NCBI GenBank assembly: GCA_035606355.1
Contig: DATNFO010000051.1
Span: 1 to 64,000, forward strand
Origin: Sulfopaludibacter sp035606355
GTDB lineage: Bacteria > Acidobacteriota > Terriglobia > Bryobacterales > Bryobacteraceae
DNA length: 64,000 nucleotides
Reading direction: 5' to 3'
In this document: positions 41,799-50,705 of the stretch, piece after piece
Layout of the letters: each line of letters opens with the position of its first letter
How positions within the stretch are numbered: the first letter of the stretch is position 1
Notes under the pieces: model-generated
The model's database searches: none
Seen by the model: only the letters and a program-made list of their open reading frames with translations
What the model was told of the DNA's origin: nothing
Translations under genes and position numbers: made by a program

Positions 41799-42137
41799 TT
41801 ACCTTCTCCAATAGCCGCGATAGTAACGGTTTCCGTAATACCTCGGAGCGACCCAGTAGCTTCGCGCGTATGGACGTCGTGCCCAGTAGCCCGTGTGCCA
41901 CGCCCAGCGGGGTCCCGACGGATACCAGTAGCCGCCGATCCAACTGTAGCCGGGGCCAGGCATAGGCGGAACGTAGGCAGGCGCATATGCCGGCGCGGCA
42001 TAGATGGGTGCGGGCGGTGCGACGTATACCGGCACCGGAGCCGGGGCGTATCCAAAACCAAATCCAATGGACCAGCGAGGGCCGGCGATCAGACTGCTGC
42101 CGGCAAGTAACAGAATTGCGAAGAGTTTGCCTCTCAT
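41799..42137 (-). CDS. Secreted Pro/Tyr-rich small protein
   Basis: 112 residues: signal peptide ('LFAILLLAGSSLIAG') followed by repeated APAP/VYVAPPAP/APAYAP and by aromatic 'YSWIGGYWYPSG', 'WAWHTGYWARRPYA', 'RYYGNRYYRGYWRR'. The Pro/Ala-Tyr-rich half with a W/Y-rich C-terminal part is typical of the small YXWGXW-type surface proteins. It probably lies in the envelope; no activity is known. ATG 42137 has GGAGG 8 nt upstream, better than ATG 42143. Confidence 0.75.
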   Translation of the reverse strand: MRGKLFAILLLAGSSLIAGPRWSIGFGFGYAPAPVPVYVAPPAPIYAAPAYAPAYVPPMPGPGYSWIGGYWYPSGPRWAWHTGYWARRPYARSYWVAPRYYGNRYYRGYWRR

Positions 42138-42267
42138 GACCATTTCCTCCGCCCTCCCTCATTGCATACCGCTTGCCAGACTGTAAGTGCTTGTAAATAA
42201 AGTGAGATGCCCGGCGGCTCAGTGGCCGTCCAGCACCGCCCTGGTGGATTTCCACCGGGGAATAAAT

Positions 42268-42637
42268 CAGCCGTTGTTCTCGTCGGTCGCCTTTCGAAGC
42301 ACCCTTTACAAAAAAATCCAGCCGTTGTTCTCGTCGCACTCCATCCGCCTTTCGATAAACCTTTTACCGCTTCGTTACGGTCGCGGCTCCGTTAGCAGAA
42401 TCAACTAGATACGGAGCCGTGACCGTGAGGGAGCGGTAAAAGGTGCCGGCGATTCGGGTGCGTTTGAATGCGGCAAGAAAGCAATTCGATATTTTTCACA
42501 ATCCGTCACGGTCGCGGCTCCGGCAAAAGGCGCCGGGAATTCGAGTGCGTCTGAGGACGTCAAGAAAGCAATTCGATATTTTTTTCTCAACCCGTGAGGG
42601 AGCGGCAAGCGGTGCCGGGAATTGGAGTGCGTTTCAA
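42268..42637. repeat. Mosaic dispersed repeat, copy 4
   Basis: Two reverse units, the central palindrome (CGGCTCCGTTAGCAG ... TACGGAGCCGTGACCG at about 42382-42426) and three forward units of the second kind, each with GTGCCGG(G/C)GATT- or GCGCCGGGAATT-like sequence followed by AAGCAATTCGATATTTTT. It stops at the stop codon of the amidohydrolase gene. Just before it, GGTGGATTTCCACC (42243-42256) forms a perfect 6-bp hairpin. It fills most of the gap 42138-42637; 42144-42242 has nothing else recognisable. Confidence 0.8.
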
Positions 42638-44008
42638 TCACTTCAGCGACTGGCTGACTTTCGCCCGATACTCGCGCGCCTTCTCCAGAATCTGCGGCGC
42701 GTTGAGCGTGAGAATCTGCCCGTCGCGCACCACCGGTTTCCCGTTCACCATCACATCGCGGACATCGTCTGCCTTCAGCGCATAGACCATCTGCGACACC
42801 GCGTCGTAAAGCGGCACGGCGTTGGGGCGGTCGATGCGCACCGTGATCAGGTCGGCGAGTTTGCCGGTCTCAACCGAACCGAGATCCTTCTCCATTCCGA
42901 TCACGCGAGCGCCGCCGATGGTTGCCATCTCGAGCGCCGTCGTTGCCGGCAGGACCGTCGGATTCATGGTGGTCACCTTCTGCAACTTGGCCGCGAGATC
43001 CATCTCCTCGAACATGTTGAAGTCGTTGTTGCTGCCGGCGGGACCGTCAGGGCCAAGACCGACGTGAATGCCCATCGCCAGCATCTTCACAATCGGAGCC
43101 ACGCCGCTGGCGAGTTTCATGTTGCTCGACGGGCAGTGCGCCACTCCCACGTTCCGCGCTTTCAGAATCGCCAGGTCGGCATCGCTGGTCCACACGCAGT
43201 GCGCCGCGATGGTACGACCCGTAAGCACCCCGAGATCGTCGAGAATCTTCGTGGGACTTTTGTGACGCTGCGCCATGGCGTCGTCATTTTCTTTCTTCGT
43301 TTCGGAGAGGTGAATCACGAGCGGCGCATTGTATTTGTTAGCGAGCGCGCGCGAGGCCTTCAGCGTTTCGTCGGAATTGGTGTAGAGCGCGTGCGGCGCC
43401 ACCGCCGCCGTCACCAGGGGATCGCCCTTGAAACGGATCAGGTAGCGCTCCGTGAAGGCAAGGGCGGCAGCGGGCGTTTTGTTATCGGCGACCGGGAAGC
43501 CGATCACCGTTTCGCCGAGCACTCCGCGCATCCCGGCTTCTTTGGCGACTTCCGCCACCACGTCTTCGAAGTAGTACATGTCGGTGAACGTGGTCGTGCC
43601 ACCGAGCAGCATTTCCAGGCAGCCCAGGCGCGTGCCCCAGCGGACGAAATCGGGTGAGACGTTCTTGGCTTCCGCGGGGAAGATGTAGTGCTCCAGCCAG
43701 TCCTGCAGATTCTTGTCGTCGGCGATGCCACGGAACAGACTCATCGCGGCGTGCGTGTGCGTGTCGATGAGGCCGGGCGCGATGATCGCGTCGGGACGGT
43801 CCAGACGCTGCTTCGGCTGGAAGTGGGCGTCGATATCGGCCTTCGTGCCCACCCCGACAATGCGGCCCCCGGTAATGGCCACCGCGCCATTTTCAATTAC
43901 GCGGTGCTGCGCGTCCTCGGTGATGACCCAGCGCGCGCTCCAGATCCAATCGGCCGGCGCCGCGGCCAGGGATAAGGCGCAAAGGAAGAAGCTACAAATA
44001 CGATACAT
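42638..44008 (-). CDS. Exported amidohydrolase (TRZ/ATZ, MTA/SAH deaminase-like)
   Basis: 456 residues. The N-terminus ('MYRICSFFLCALSLAAAPADW') looks like a signal peptide, followed by the metal-dependent hydrolase fold: 'IIAPGLIDTHTHAAMSLFRGIADD' (HxH), 'VIHLSETKKEN', 'IAAHCVWTSDADLAIL', 'VAHCPSSNMKLASG' and 'GLGPDGPAGSNNDFNM'. The best match is the ATZ/TRZ group, which includes methylthioadenosine/adenosine deaminases. It is the last gene of a nucleoside salvage operon, overlapping cdd by 17 nt, which fits deamination of nucleosides outside the cytoplasm before uptake (inference). Confidence 0.85.
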   Translation of the reverse strand: MYRICSFFLCALSLAAAPADWIWSARWVITEDAQHRVIENGAVAITGGRIVGVGTKADIDAHFQPKQRLDRPDAIIAPGLIDTHTHAAMSLFRGIADDKNLQDWLEHYIFPAEAKNVSPDFVRWGTRLGCLEMLLGGTTTFTDMYYFEDVVAEVAKEAGMRGVLGETVIGFPVADNKTPAAALAFTERYLIRFKGDPLVTAAVAPHALYTNSDETLKASRALANKYNAPLVIHLSETKKENDDAMAQRHKSPTKILDDLGVLTGRTIAAHCVWTSDADLAILKARNVGVAHCPSSNMKLASGVAPIVKMLAMGIHVGLGPDGPAGSNNDFNMFEEMDLAAKLQKVTTMNPTVLPATTALEMATIGGARVIGMEKDLGSVETGKLADLITVRIDRPNAVPLYDAVSQMVYALKADDVRDVMVNGKPVVRDGQILTLNAPQILEKAREYRAKVSQSLK

Positions 44009-44378
44009 CGAAGGGTTTCGGGAAAAGCTCTTTGAGGCTGTACGTTTCGGATTTTCCGTGCAGGTTCACCAGCACGATTTCGATGTCGCCGCAGAATTCC
44101 CACAGAATCTGGCGGCACGGCCCGCAGGGCGGCGTCAGATTGTCCGTATCCGCCGCCACGGCGACGCGGCGGAACTTGCGCACGCCTTCGGAAATGGCCT
44201 TGAAGATGGCGACGCGTTCGGCGCAGCACGTGAGCCCGTACGTCGCGTTCTCCACGTTGCAGCCGGTGTGTATGCGGCCATCGGTGTCTTCCACCGCCGC
44301 GCCCACTTTGAATTTCGAATACGGAGCGAAGGCGTTCTCGCGAACCTTCAGTGCGGCTTCGGCGAGCGCGTCAGACAT
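43992..44378 (-). CDS. cdd: Cytidine deaminase
   Basis: 128 residues, the tetrameric small form. The zinc site is seen in 'TCCAERVAIFKAI' (C-A-E) and 'PPCGPCRQILWEF' (PCxxC), with the substrate motif 'APYSKFKVGAA' and 'GCNVENATYG'. It converts cytidine and deoxycytidine to uridine and deoxyuridine. ATG 44378 overlaps the pnp end by 8 nt; GTG/other starts upstream are less likely. Fourth gene of the salvage operon. Confidence 0.94.
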   Translation of the reverse strand: MSDALAEAALKVRENAFAPYSKFKVGAAVEDTDGRIHTGCNVENATYGLTCCAERVAIFKAISEGVRKFRRVAVAADTDNLTPPCGPCRQILWEFCGDIEIVLVNLHGKSETYSLKELFPKPFDVSYL

Positions 44379-45195
44379 GCGCCGCCCCGGCAAGGCGCGG
44401 CAGCAGGCCCTTGAGAAAACGCACGAGCGTATCGCGCACCATGGCGCCGGTCTCCAATACTTCTTCGTGGTTGATTTTGGTCTCAGGCAGCACGCCCGCA
44501 GCCATGTTGGTGACGCAAGAGATGCCGAGCACCTTCATTCCCATGTGATTGGCGGCGATCGCTTCGAGCACGGTCGACATGCCGACCACATCGGCGCCGA
44601 TCAGGCGAAGAAAGCGAATCTCGGCGGGGGTCTCGTAACTCGGCCCGAGCATCGCAGCGTAAACGCCTTCCCTGATGGGCACGCACAACTCCACTGCGAC
44701 GGCCTTGGCAATTTCGCGGAACCGGCGGGAGTATGCTTCGCTCATATCGGGGAAGCGGGGACCCAGCAGATCGTCATTCGGCCCGCACAGCGGATTCACG
44801 CCCTGCAGGTTGATGTGGTCCGAGATCAGCACCAGTCCGCCGCGCTGCAGTTCCAGGTTGATGCCGCCCGCCGCGTTCGTGAACACCATGGAGCGCACCC
44901 CGAGCGAACCCAGCACGCGGACCCCGTAAGTGACCTGCGCGGGCGAGTAGCCCTCGTATAAATGCGCGCGACCCGCCGTTGCCGCCACGGGAACCTCGCC
45001 GAGCTTGCCGAGGATCAGCTTGCCCGCGTGCCCCACCGCGGTCGAGTGCGGCCATCCGGGAATCTCGCCGTAAGGCAGCTCGACGCGTTCGGTAAGCTCA
45101 TCGGCGAAGGCGCCCAGGCCGCTGCCCAGCACGACGCCAATAACCGGCCGCAGCTCCGTCCGGCCTTCAATGAATCGTTTGGCTTCGTCGATCAC
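44371..45195 (-). CDS. Purine nucleoside phosphorylase
   Basis: About 274 residues of the trimeric PNP type: 'PVIGVVLGSGLGAFAD', phosphate-binding 'GHAGKLILGKL', 'AGRAHLYEGY', 'FTNAAGGIN', and purine-site 'LGPSYETPAEIRFLRLIGADVVGMSTVLEAI' and 'GISCVTNMAAG'. It cleaves purine nucleosides with phosphate. The GTG 45195 overlaps the nupC stop codon (GTGA), so it is preferred over ATG 45216, which would overlap further. Third gene of the salvage operon. Confidence 0.93.
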   Translation of the reverse strand: MIDEAKRFIEGRTELRPVIGVVLGSGLGAFADELTERVELPYGEIPGWPHSTAVGHAGKLILGKLGEVPVAATAGRAHLYEGYSPAQVTYGVRVLGSLGVRSMVFTNAAGGINLELQRGGLVLISDHINLQGVNPLCGPNDDLLGPRFPDMSEAYSRRFREIAKAVAVELCVPIREGVYAAMLGPSYETPAEIRFLRLIGADVVGMSTVLEAIAANHMGMKVLGISCVTNMAAGVLPETKINHEEVLETGAMVRDTLVRFLKGLLPRLAGAAHV

Positions 45196-46412
45196 AGCAG
45201 CATCCCGGCAATGCACGCCGACATAAAATTCGCCATCGTTCCGGCCGCCACTGCGCGCAGGCCGAAGCGAGCCAGATCGCTTTTGCGGCTGGGGGCCAAT
45301 GCGCCGATGCCGCCGATCTGAATTGCGATGGAGCTGAAGTTCGCAAAGCCGCAGAGCGCATACGTCGCGATCACGAACGATTTCGGATCCAGTGTGCTCT
45401 TCATCGGTCCAAGTTTCAGGAAGGCGACGAACTCATTCAACACCAGCCGCGTGCCCAGCAGGTCGCCGATAGTCGATGCGTCTTTCCACGGGACGCCCAT
45501 GATCCACGCCACCGGCGCGAACACGATGCCGAAAATCTTCTCCAGCGACGCCGGCATCCACGCAGCCCAATGATCGTGAATGCCGCCGAGGATGCCGTTC
45601 ACCATCGCAATCAGCGCCAGGAAAGCGATCAGCATGCCGGCGATGTTGAGCGCCAGGTGCAAGCCATCGCCCGCGCCCTGCGCCGCCGCATCAATCACGT
45701 TGACCGCGGTCTTTTCGATTTTCACATCGACACGTCCCGCGGTAACGGGCTTTTCCGTCTCCGGCACGAAGATCTTGGCAAGCATGATCGTCGCCGGCGC
45801 GGTCATGATCACCGCCGTCAGCAAATGCGTGATGGAGACGCCGGCGATCTTCACATACGCCGCCATCACCGAACCGGAAACGTGCGCCATGCCGCTCGCC
45901 ATGATCGTGAACAACTCGGATTCGGTGAGACCTGCGAGAAACGGACGGATGGTGAGCGGGGCTTCGGTCTGCCCCATGAAGATGCTCGCCGCAACGTTGA
46001 GCGATTCGGCGCCGCTCACGCCCATCACCTTCTGCATGCCTACGGCCATCAGGCGGACGATGAACTGCATGATGCCCAGGTAATACAGAATCGCGAAGAA
46101 GCTCGCGATGAAGATGACGATCGGCAGAACCTGAAATGCGAAGAGGACCCCGAACGGTCCCGAGCCTTTGCCCAACGGACCGAACACGAACTCGCTGCCG
46201 GCTTCGGTGTAGCCGAGCATCGCGTTCACGCCCTTGCCGATGCCTTGGAAAATCTCGCCAAAAGGCGTTTTCAGTACCAAAAGGGCAAAGGCGAATTGCA
46301 GTCCCATGCCCCAACCGATGATGCGCAGCTTGATGTCGCGTTTGTGATTGGAGAACAACCAGGCGACTGCCAGAATAATGGCCAGCCCCAGAAGTCCCGT
46401 AAACCGGCCCAT
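45192..46412 (-). CDS. Concentrative nucleoside transporter (NupC type)
   Basis: 406 residues with about 8-9 membrane helices. Family motifs are visible: 'FAFQVLPIVIFIASFFAILYYLG', 'GVSGAESLNVAASIFMGQTEAPL', 'MASGMAHVSGSVMAAYV' and 'LVLNEFVAFLKL' with 'YALCGFANFSSIAIQIGGIGAL'. It imports nucleosides with H+ or Na+. ATG 46412 follows the phosphorylase stop by 2 nt. It delivers substrates for the phosphorylases and cytidine deaminase encoded in the same operon. Confidence 0.94.
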   Translation of the reverse strand: MGRFTGLLGLAIILAVAWLFSNHKRDIKLRIIGWGMGLQFAFALLVLKTPFGEIFQGIGKGVNAMLGYTEAGSEFVFGPLGKGSGPFGVLFAFQVLPIVIFIASFFAILYYLGIMQFIVRLMAVGMQKVMGVSGAESLNVAASIFMGQTEAPLTIRPFLAGLTESELFTIMASGMAHVSGSVMAAYVKIAGVSITHLLTAVIMTAPATIMLAKIFVPETEKPVTAGRVDVKIEKTAVNVIDAAAQGAGDGLHLALNIAGMLIAFLALIAMVNGILGGIHDHWAAWMPASLEKIFGIVFAPVAWIMGVPWKDASTIGDLLGTRLVLNEFVAFLKLGPMKSTLDPKSFVIATYALCGFANFSSIAIQIGGIGALAPSRKSDLARFGLRAVAAGTMANFMSACIAGMLL

Positions 46413-46414
46413 TC

Positions 46415-47722
46415 TTAGACGCCTACGACTTCGAGAATGAGCGAGCGCTCGTCCGGCTTTTGCGCGGAGATGCGGAAGGCGTCTTCCACCAGCTCGGCCG
46501 CTTCTTCCACGTTGTCTTCCCTGGTGTAATAGAGGCGGCAAAGAATGCTGCCCGCGTCCACTTTTTCCCCGACTTTGACTTCCAGAATGATGCCGACGGC
46601 CGGATCGATCGCGTCTTCCTTCTTATCGCGGCCCGCGCCGATCATATTGCTGGCCATGCCGATCAGATGAGCGTCGATGATGCTGACGTAGCCACCGCGC
46701 GGTGAAACGATCTCGCGCATGCCGGTGGCGTTCGGCAACAGCTCGAACTTATCCAGCGCTTGCGGATTGCCGCCCTGCGCCTGAACCACTGCTTTGAACT
46801 TGCGGTATGCCGAGCCGTCCACCAGGTGGCTTTCGGCGATGCGGCGCGCCTCTTCCACGGTCGCGGCCTTTTTGCCGAGCTGGATCATGTGCGCGGCGAG
46901 CTCGATCGAGAGCTTCGTGAGGTCTTCCGGACCCGCGTTCTGCAGGGTCTGCGAGGCTTCCATGATTTCGAGCGCATTGCCCACTGCATAGCCGAGCGGC
47001 TGGTTCATGTCCGTGATGAGCGCGCGAACTTTCTTGTCCATGCGGCGGCCGATCGCCACCATTGTCTGCGCCAGCCGGCGGGCATCCACCTGCTTTTTCA
47101 TGAACGCGCCCGAGCCCACCTTCACATCCAGGATCAGCGCGTCGATACCCTCGGCGAGCTTCTTGCTCATGATGGAGGACGAGATCAGCGGCACGGATTC
47201 CACGGTCGCCGTGACGTCGCGCAGAGCGTACAATTTGCGATCCGCCGGCGCGAGCTCGTCGGTCTGGCCGATGAACGCGAGGCCGTGCTCGGCGAGCTGA
47301 CGGGTGAATTCTTCCGCGGTGAGGTTCGTGCGGAAGCCCGGGATGGATTCGAGCTTGTCCAGCGTTCCACCTGTGTGGCCCAGCGCGCGCCCGCTCATCA
47401 TCGGAACCACCACGCCCGCGGCAGCGGCAAGCGGCGCCACGATGAAGCTGGTCTTGTCGCCCACGCCGCCGGTGGAATGCTTGTCCACCTTCACGCCGGG
47501 AACGCCGGTCATGTCCACGGTGCCGCCGGAACGCAGCATGCATTCCGTCAACGGCCCCACCTCGCGATCCGTCATGCCGGCGAAATAGACTGCCATCAAA
47601 AAGGCGGACATCTGGTAGTCGGGGATATCGCCCGCCGTGTAACCATCTACCAGAAACGCGATCTCTTCGGGGGCGAGTTCCTCCCCGTCGCGCTTGCGCT
47701 GAATTAAGTCAACTGTACGCAT
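46415..47722 (-). CDS. Pyrimidine-nucleoside (thymidine) phosphorylase
   Basis: 435 residues. 'VDLIQRKRDGEELAPEEIAFLVDGY' begins the protein, the phosphate loop is 'VDKHSTGGVGDKTSFIVAPLAAA', and further marks are 'MSGRALGHTGGTLDKLESIPGF' and 'ALRDVTATVESVPLISSSIMSKKLAEG'. It splits thymidine, uridine or deoxyuridine with phosphate. ATG 47722 heads the five-gene nucleoside salvage operon. The longer reading frame upstream runs into the divergent mrp promoter and is not used. Confidence 0.94.
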   Translation of the reverse strand: MRTVDLIQRKRDGEELAPEEIAFLVDGYTAGDIPDYQMSAFLMAVYFAGMTDREVGPLTECMLRSGGTVDMTGVPGVKVDKHSTGGVGDKTSFIVAPLAAAAGVVVPMMSGRALGHTGGTLDKLESIPGFRTNLTAEEFTRQLAEHGLAFIGQTDELAPADRKLYALRDVTATVESVPLISSSIMSKKLAEGIDALILDVKVGSGAFMKKQVDARRLAQTMVAIGRRMDKKVRALITDMNQPLGYAVGNALEIMEASQTLQNAGPEDLTKLSIELAAHMIQLGKKAATVEEARRIAESHLVDGSAYRKFKAVVQAQGGNPQALDKFELLPNATGMREIVSPRGGYVSIIDAHLIGMASNMIGAGRDKKEDAIDPAVGIILEVKVGEKVDAGSILCRLYYTREDNVEEAAELVEDAFRISAQKPDERSLILEVVGV

Positions 47723-47810
47723 TATGAGACACTTAGAGTAGCACATCGAAAGGGAGTTAGCATTATCATTCCGGCGCCGCGGCAGCGCCACGGCTGTTAC
47801 GATAGATGCG

Positions 47811-48638
47811 ATGACTCCCAATCAACCCGGCACACCGCCCAAACTGCCCATTCCCGGCGTCAAGAACCTGATCGCCGTGGGCTCCGGAAAAGGCGGCGTC
47901 GGCAAGACTACCGTATCGGTGAACCTGGCTGTCGGGCTCGCCGCTCTGGGTTACAAAACCGGCCTCATGGATGCGGATGTGTACGGCCCGAACGTGCCGC
48001 TCATGATGGGGATCAGCCGCACGCCCATGGCAAACGGCGAGCGCATTCAGCCGATCGAAAAGTTCGGCGTACAACTGATGTCCATGGGGTTTCTCAATCC
48101 CGGTGATAAGCCGCTGGTCTGGCGCGGACCCATGCTGCACAGCGTGATTCAGCAGTTCCTGCGCGGTGTCGATTGGGGCGAGCTGGACTATCTCATCATT
48201 GACCTTCCTCCGGGCACGGGAGATGTTCAGCTTTCCCTGATTCAGACGGCGCCCATCACCGGCGCGATCGTGGTGACTACCCCGAGCGACGTGTCGCTGG
48301 AGGATGCGCGGAAAGCCATTTTCATGTTCCATCAGGTGCGTGTGCCGATTCTGGGCATTGTGGAGAACATGAGCTTCCTGAACTGCCCGCATTGCAACGA
48401 GCGCATAGACGTGTTCAGTCACGGCGGCGGCCGGCGCACGGCTCAGGAAATGCACGTGAACTTCCTGGCGGAACTGCCGCTTGACCCGGAAGTGCGCATC
48501 GGCGGCGATACCGGCAAGCCGATCGTGCTGCGGGAGGGCGCGTCCGCCGCTCCGTTCATCGAGCTCGCCAAGCGGGCGGCTGAGAAGGCGGCGGAGGCGT
48601 CACGGGAACAGGGTCCGAAGATCGAGATCAGCGAATGA
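47811..48638 (+). CDS. apbC: Mrp/NBP35-family iron-sulfur carrier ATPase
   Basis: 275 residues: deviant Walker A 'AVGSGKGGVGKTTVSVNLAVGLA', switch region 'GLMDADVYGPNVPLMMG', Walker B 'YLIIDLPPGTGDVQLSL', and the iron-sulfur binding 'FLNCPHCNER' (CxxC). These ATPases bind and transfer Fe-S clusters. No N-terminal DUF59 domain is fused, as in many shorter members. TACGAT at about 47796-47801 may be its -10 box. The stop overlaps the next ATG (ATGA at 48635). Confidence 0.93.
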   Translation: MTPNQPGTPPKLPIPGVKNLIAVGSGKGGVGKTTVSVNLAVGLAALGYKTGLMDADVYGPNVPLMMGISRTPMANGERIQPIEKFGVQLMSMGFLNPGDKPLVWRGPMLHSVIQQFLRGVDWGELDYLIIDLPPGTGDVQLSLIQTAPITGAIVVTTPSDVSLEDARKAIFMFHQVRVPILGIVENMSFLNCPHCNERIDVFSHGGGRRTAQEMHVNFLAELPLDPEVRIGGDTGKPIVLREGASAAPFIELAKRAAEKAAEASREQGPKIEISE

Positions 48639-49036
48639 ACCGTGCCACTGCCGGACTCAGCGCCGCCGCGGTGCTTTGTCTCTGCGGTGCGTTGCTGTTC
48701 TACAACGAAGAGACCACCTACGAGCGCCAGAACGCGGATCCGTATATGGTGGCCGCACAGGCTGAACGGCTTGCTCCTCTCGCGGCCGCGGTGCCGCGCG
48801 ATGCGGTGCTCGGCTACATCACGGACGCCCCCGGCGGACCGGCCGATACCGCCATGTTCACGGCCGCGGAGTATACCCTTGCGCCGCGCCTGATCGAGCG
48901 CAGTGCGAATCACGAATGGGTGCTCGGAAATTTTACACATCCCGGCGATTTCTTCGCCTACGCGAAGGACGGTCTCATGCTGCAACGGGATTTCGGCAAC
49001 GGCGTGGTGCTTTATCGCAGGGCAGGGAAGCCGTGA
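48635..49036 (+). CDS. Small membrane-anchored protein of unknown function
   Basis: 133 residues: one N-terminal membrane helix ('TAGLSAAAVLCLCGALLFY') and a soluble part ('AERLAPLAAAVPRDAVLGYITDAPG', 'LEWVLGNFTHPGDFFAYAKDGLML'-like, ending 'NGVVLYRRAGKP'). It overlaps both neighbours: its ATG the mrp stop, its stop the next GTG. The gene pair with a following polytopic glycosyltransferase-like protein is a frequent arrangement in lipid-linked sugar transfer systems (inference); the role is unknown. Confidence 0.75.
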   Translation: MNRATAGLSAAAVLCLCGALLFYNEETTYERQNADPYMVAAQAERLAPLAAAVPRDAVLGYITDAPGGPADTAMFTAAEYTLAPRLIERSANHEWVLGNFTHPGDFFAYAKDGLMLQRDFGNGVVLYRRAGKP

Positions 49037-50396
49037 CGGAACTGTTCTGGGTGGTGTGGGCGATCGTGCTGGGCGTGACGCTGTCATTCGCTCTGGGCGG
49101 TTTCGCGGCGCTGCGGCCGCGGTGGGCCGGCATACTGGTGGCGAGCGGCGCGGGCGCGGTGGGCGGAATCGGGCTCAGCGCGCTGTTCTACTACATCGGT
49201 GCCTTGCGTGGCAGCGAAACTCTGGCGATAGCGATGGAGTTGACCGCGATTTGTGGTGGCGCGTTTCTGGCGTGGATGCGGCGCTGGCCGCGCACTGCAG
49301 AGGCATCCGGGAGCGGAGGGCTGAAGTTAACGTTCGCGGGAGCGGTCGCGTTGTTGCTCGTCATCGTGACGCTGGCGTTCGCCGCCGCATGGCAATCTAA
49401 TCCGCAGGGCAATTGGGACGCGTGGGCCATCTGGAACATGCGCGCCCGTTATCTGGCGGCGGGCGATGGATTCGCGGCGCGCGCGTGGTCGCCGGTGCTC
49501 GGCGCGGCGAGCCATCCCGAATATCCGCTGCTGCTGTCCTCTTTTATCGCGAGCTGTTGGGCGTTCAGCCATTCCGCTTCCGAACTCGCGCCCATCGCGA
49601 CGGGCTACGTATTCTTTCTCGCGCTGCTTGCGATGGTCACCGGCGGTGTGGCGGCGCTGCGCGGTCCTGTTCTGGGGTTGGCTGCCGGGCTGGTGCTGCT
49701 GGCGAGTCCGGCACTGCTGCGAGAGGCGCCTGCGCAGTATGCGGACGTGCCGCTGGCATGTTATATGGCCGGTGCCATGGTTTTGGCGATGCTGGATCGG
49801 CCGGTGTTTGCCGGCATTCTTGCCGGTTTCGCGGCATGGACCAAAGACGAAGGGCTGCTGTTCCTCGCAATTTTTTTGGTGGTGAGCGCAGTCATCAAGA
49901 GGCGGGCGGCGATTCTGGCAGTCGCAGGCGCGCTGCCGGTGGCTCTGGTGGCCGTCGCGTTTAAGTTGTCGCTCCCCAGAATGGCCACCTCGTTTACCGG
50001 CGTGAGCGGCGGCGGGCTGGCATCACGCGCCGCCGATTTCAGCCGCGCCGGAATCATCCTCGCGGCATTCGGACGCGAGATCGCGGCGATGTCGACGAGT
50101 TGGTATCACCCGGTGCTTCCGTTGATCGCGCTCGGTGTCGCATGCGGGCTGGAACGGGAGCGCCTGCGTGCGGCGGCGTATAGCGGCTCGGTCGCTCTTC
50201 TGCTGTTGCTCGGGTATTTCGGAATTTTTCTGGTGACCGGCTATGACCTGAGTGGCAACTCGATACGGCGCTCGGCCGGCTGCTGGTCCAGGTCTGGCCG
50301 CTACTTGTCATAACGGCCGTCGCTGCAATGCGGCCGCCAAAATTCGCCGCCGCACCGGCGCCGAAGGCACAGAAAAAGGTGTCGGGACGCAGATGA
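49033..50396 (+). CDS. GT-C-type integral membrane glycosyltransferase, frameshifted near the 3' end
   Basis: A polytopic protein of about 450 residues. The first cytoplasmic/periplasmic loop 'AWQSNPQGNWDAWAIWNMRARYL' carries acidic residues in the position used by GT-C glycosyltransferases. The GTG 49033 overlaps the previous stop. The frame breaks near 50251-50253: the current frame gives 'DLSGNSIRRSAGCW' and stops at 50313, whereas restoring one base gives 'DLSWQLDTALGRLLVQVWPL', a normal family C-terminus, ending at TGA 50394-50396. The annotated span includes this restored tail. It may be a sequencing error or a recent mutation. Confidence 0.75.
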
Positions 50397-50403
50397 ACGC
50401 GGA
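50384..50403. repeat. Short dispersed repeat, second copy
   Basis: GGGACGCAGATGAACGCGGA matches the repeat at 15648-15676. It overlaps the last codons of the frameshifted membrane protein. Confidence 0.55.
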
Positions 50404-50446
50404 TTCCAAAATGTTATCGGCGTTCCCGTGCGTCGAAAATCCGTCG

Positions 50447-50677
50447 CTACAGTTTTGGTTTGGGCGCGGGCAACTCACGAGCCGTCACTTCATCGAAGAA
50501 ACCAGTGCGATTGTGGCTGCCGTCGCAGAACGGCTTATTGGCGGATTGGCCGCAGCGGCATAGCGAGATTGCCGTGCGTCCGGCCAGCCCGAACGCGGCG
50601 CCGCTCGGATCCAAAATTTCAAACTCTCCCTCGATGCGAATGGGCCCGTTATTCAGACACGTGATCTTGGTTGGCAT
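50447..50677 (-). CDS. CDGSH iron-sulfur domain protein
   Basis: 76 residues with the CDGSH [2Fe-2S] motif in 'CRCGQSANKPFCDGSHNRTGF', where three Cys and one His bind the cluster. The start 'MPTKITCLNNGPIRIEGEFEIL' is typical of small single-CDGSH bacterial proteins. Redox or cluster-transfer function is inferred from the family. It follows the frameshifted membrane protein convergently and lies 28 nt before the histidine kinase stop. Confidence 0.9.
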   Translation of the reverse strand: MPTKITCLNNGPIRIEGEFEILDPSGAAFGLAGRTAISLCRCGQSANKPFCDGSHNRTGFFDEVTARELPAPKPKL

Positions 50678-50705
50678 CTTTGGCGATGGTAGCACGCGAC
50701 TTCAG

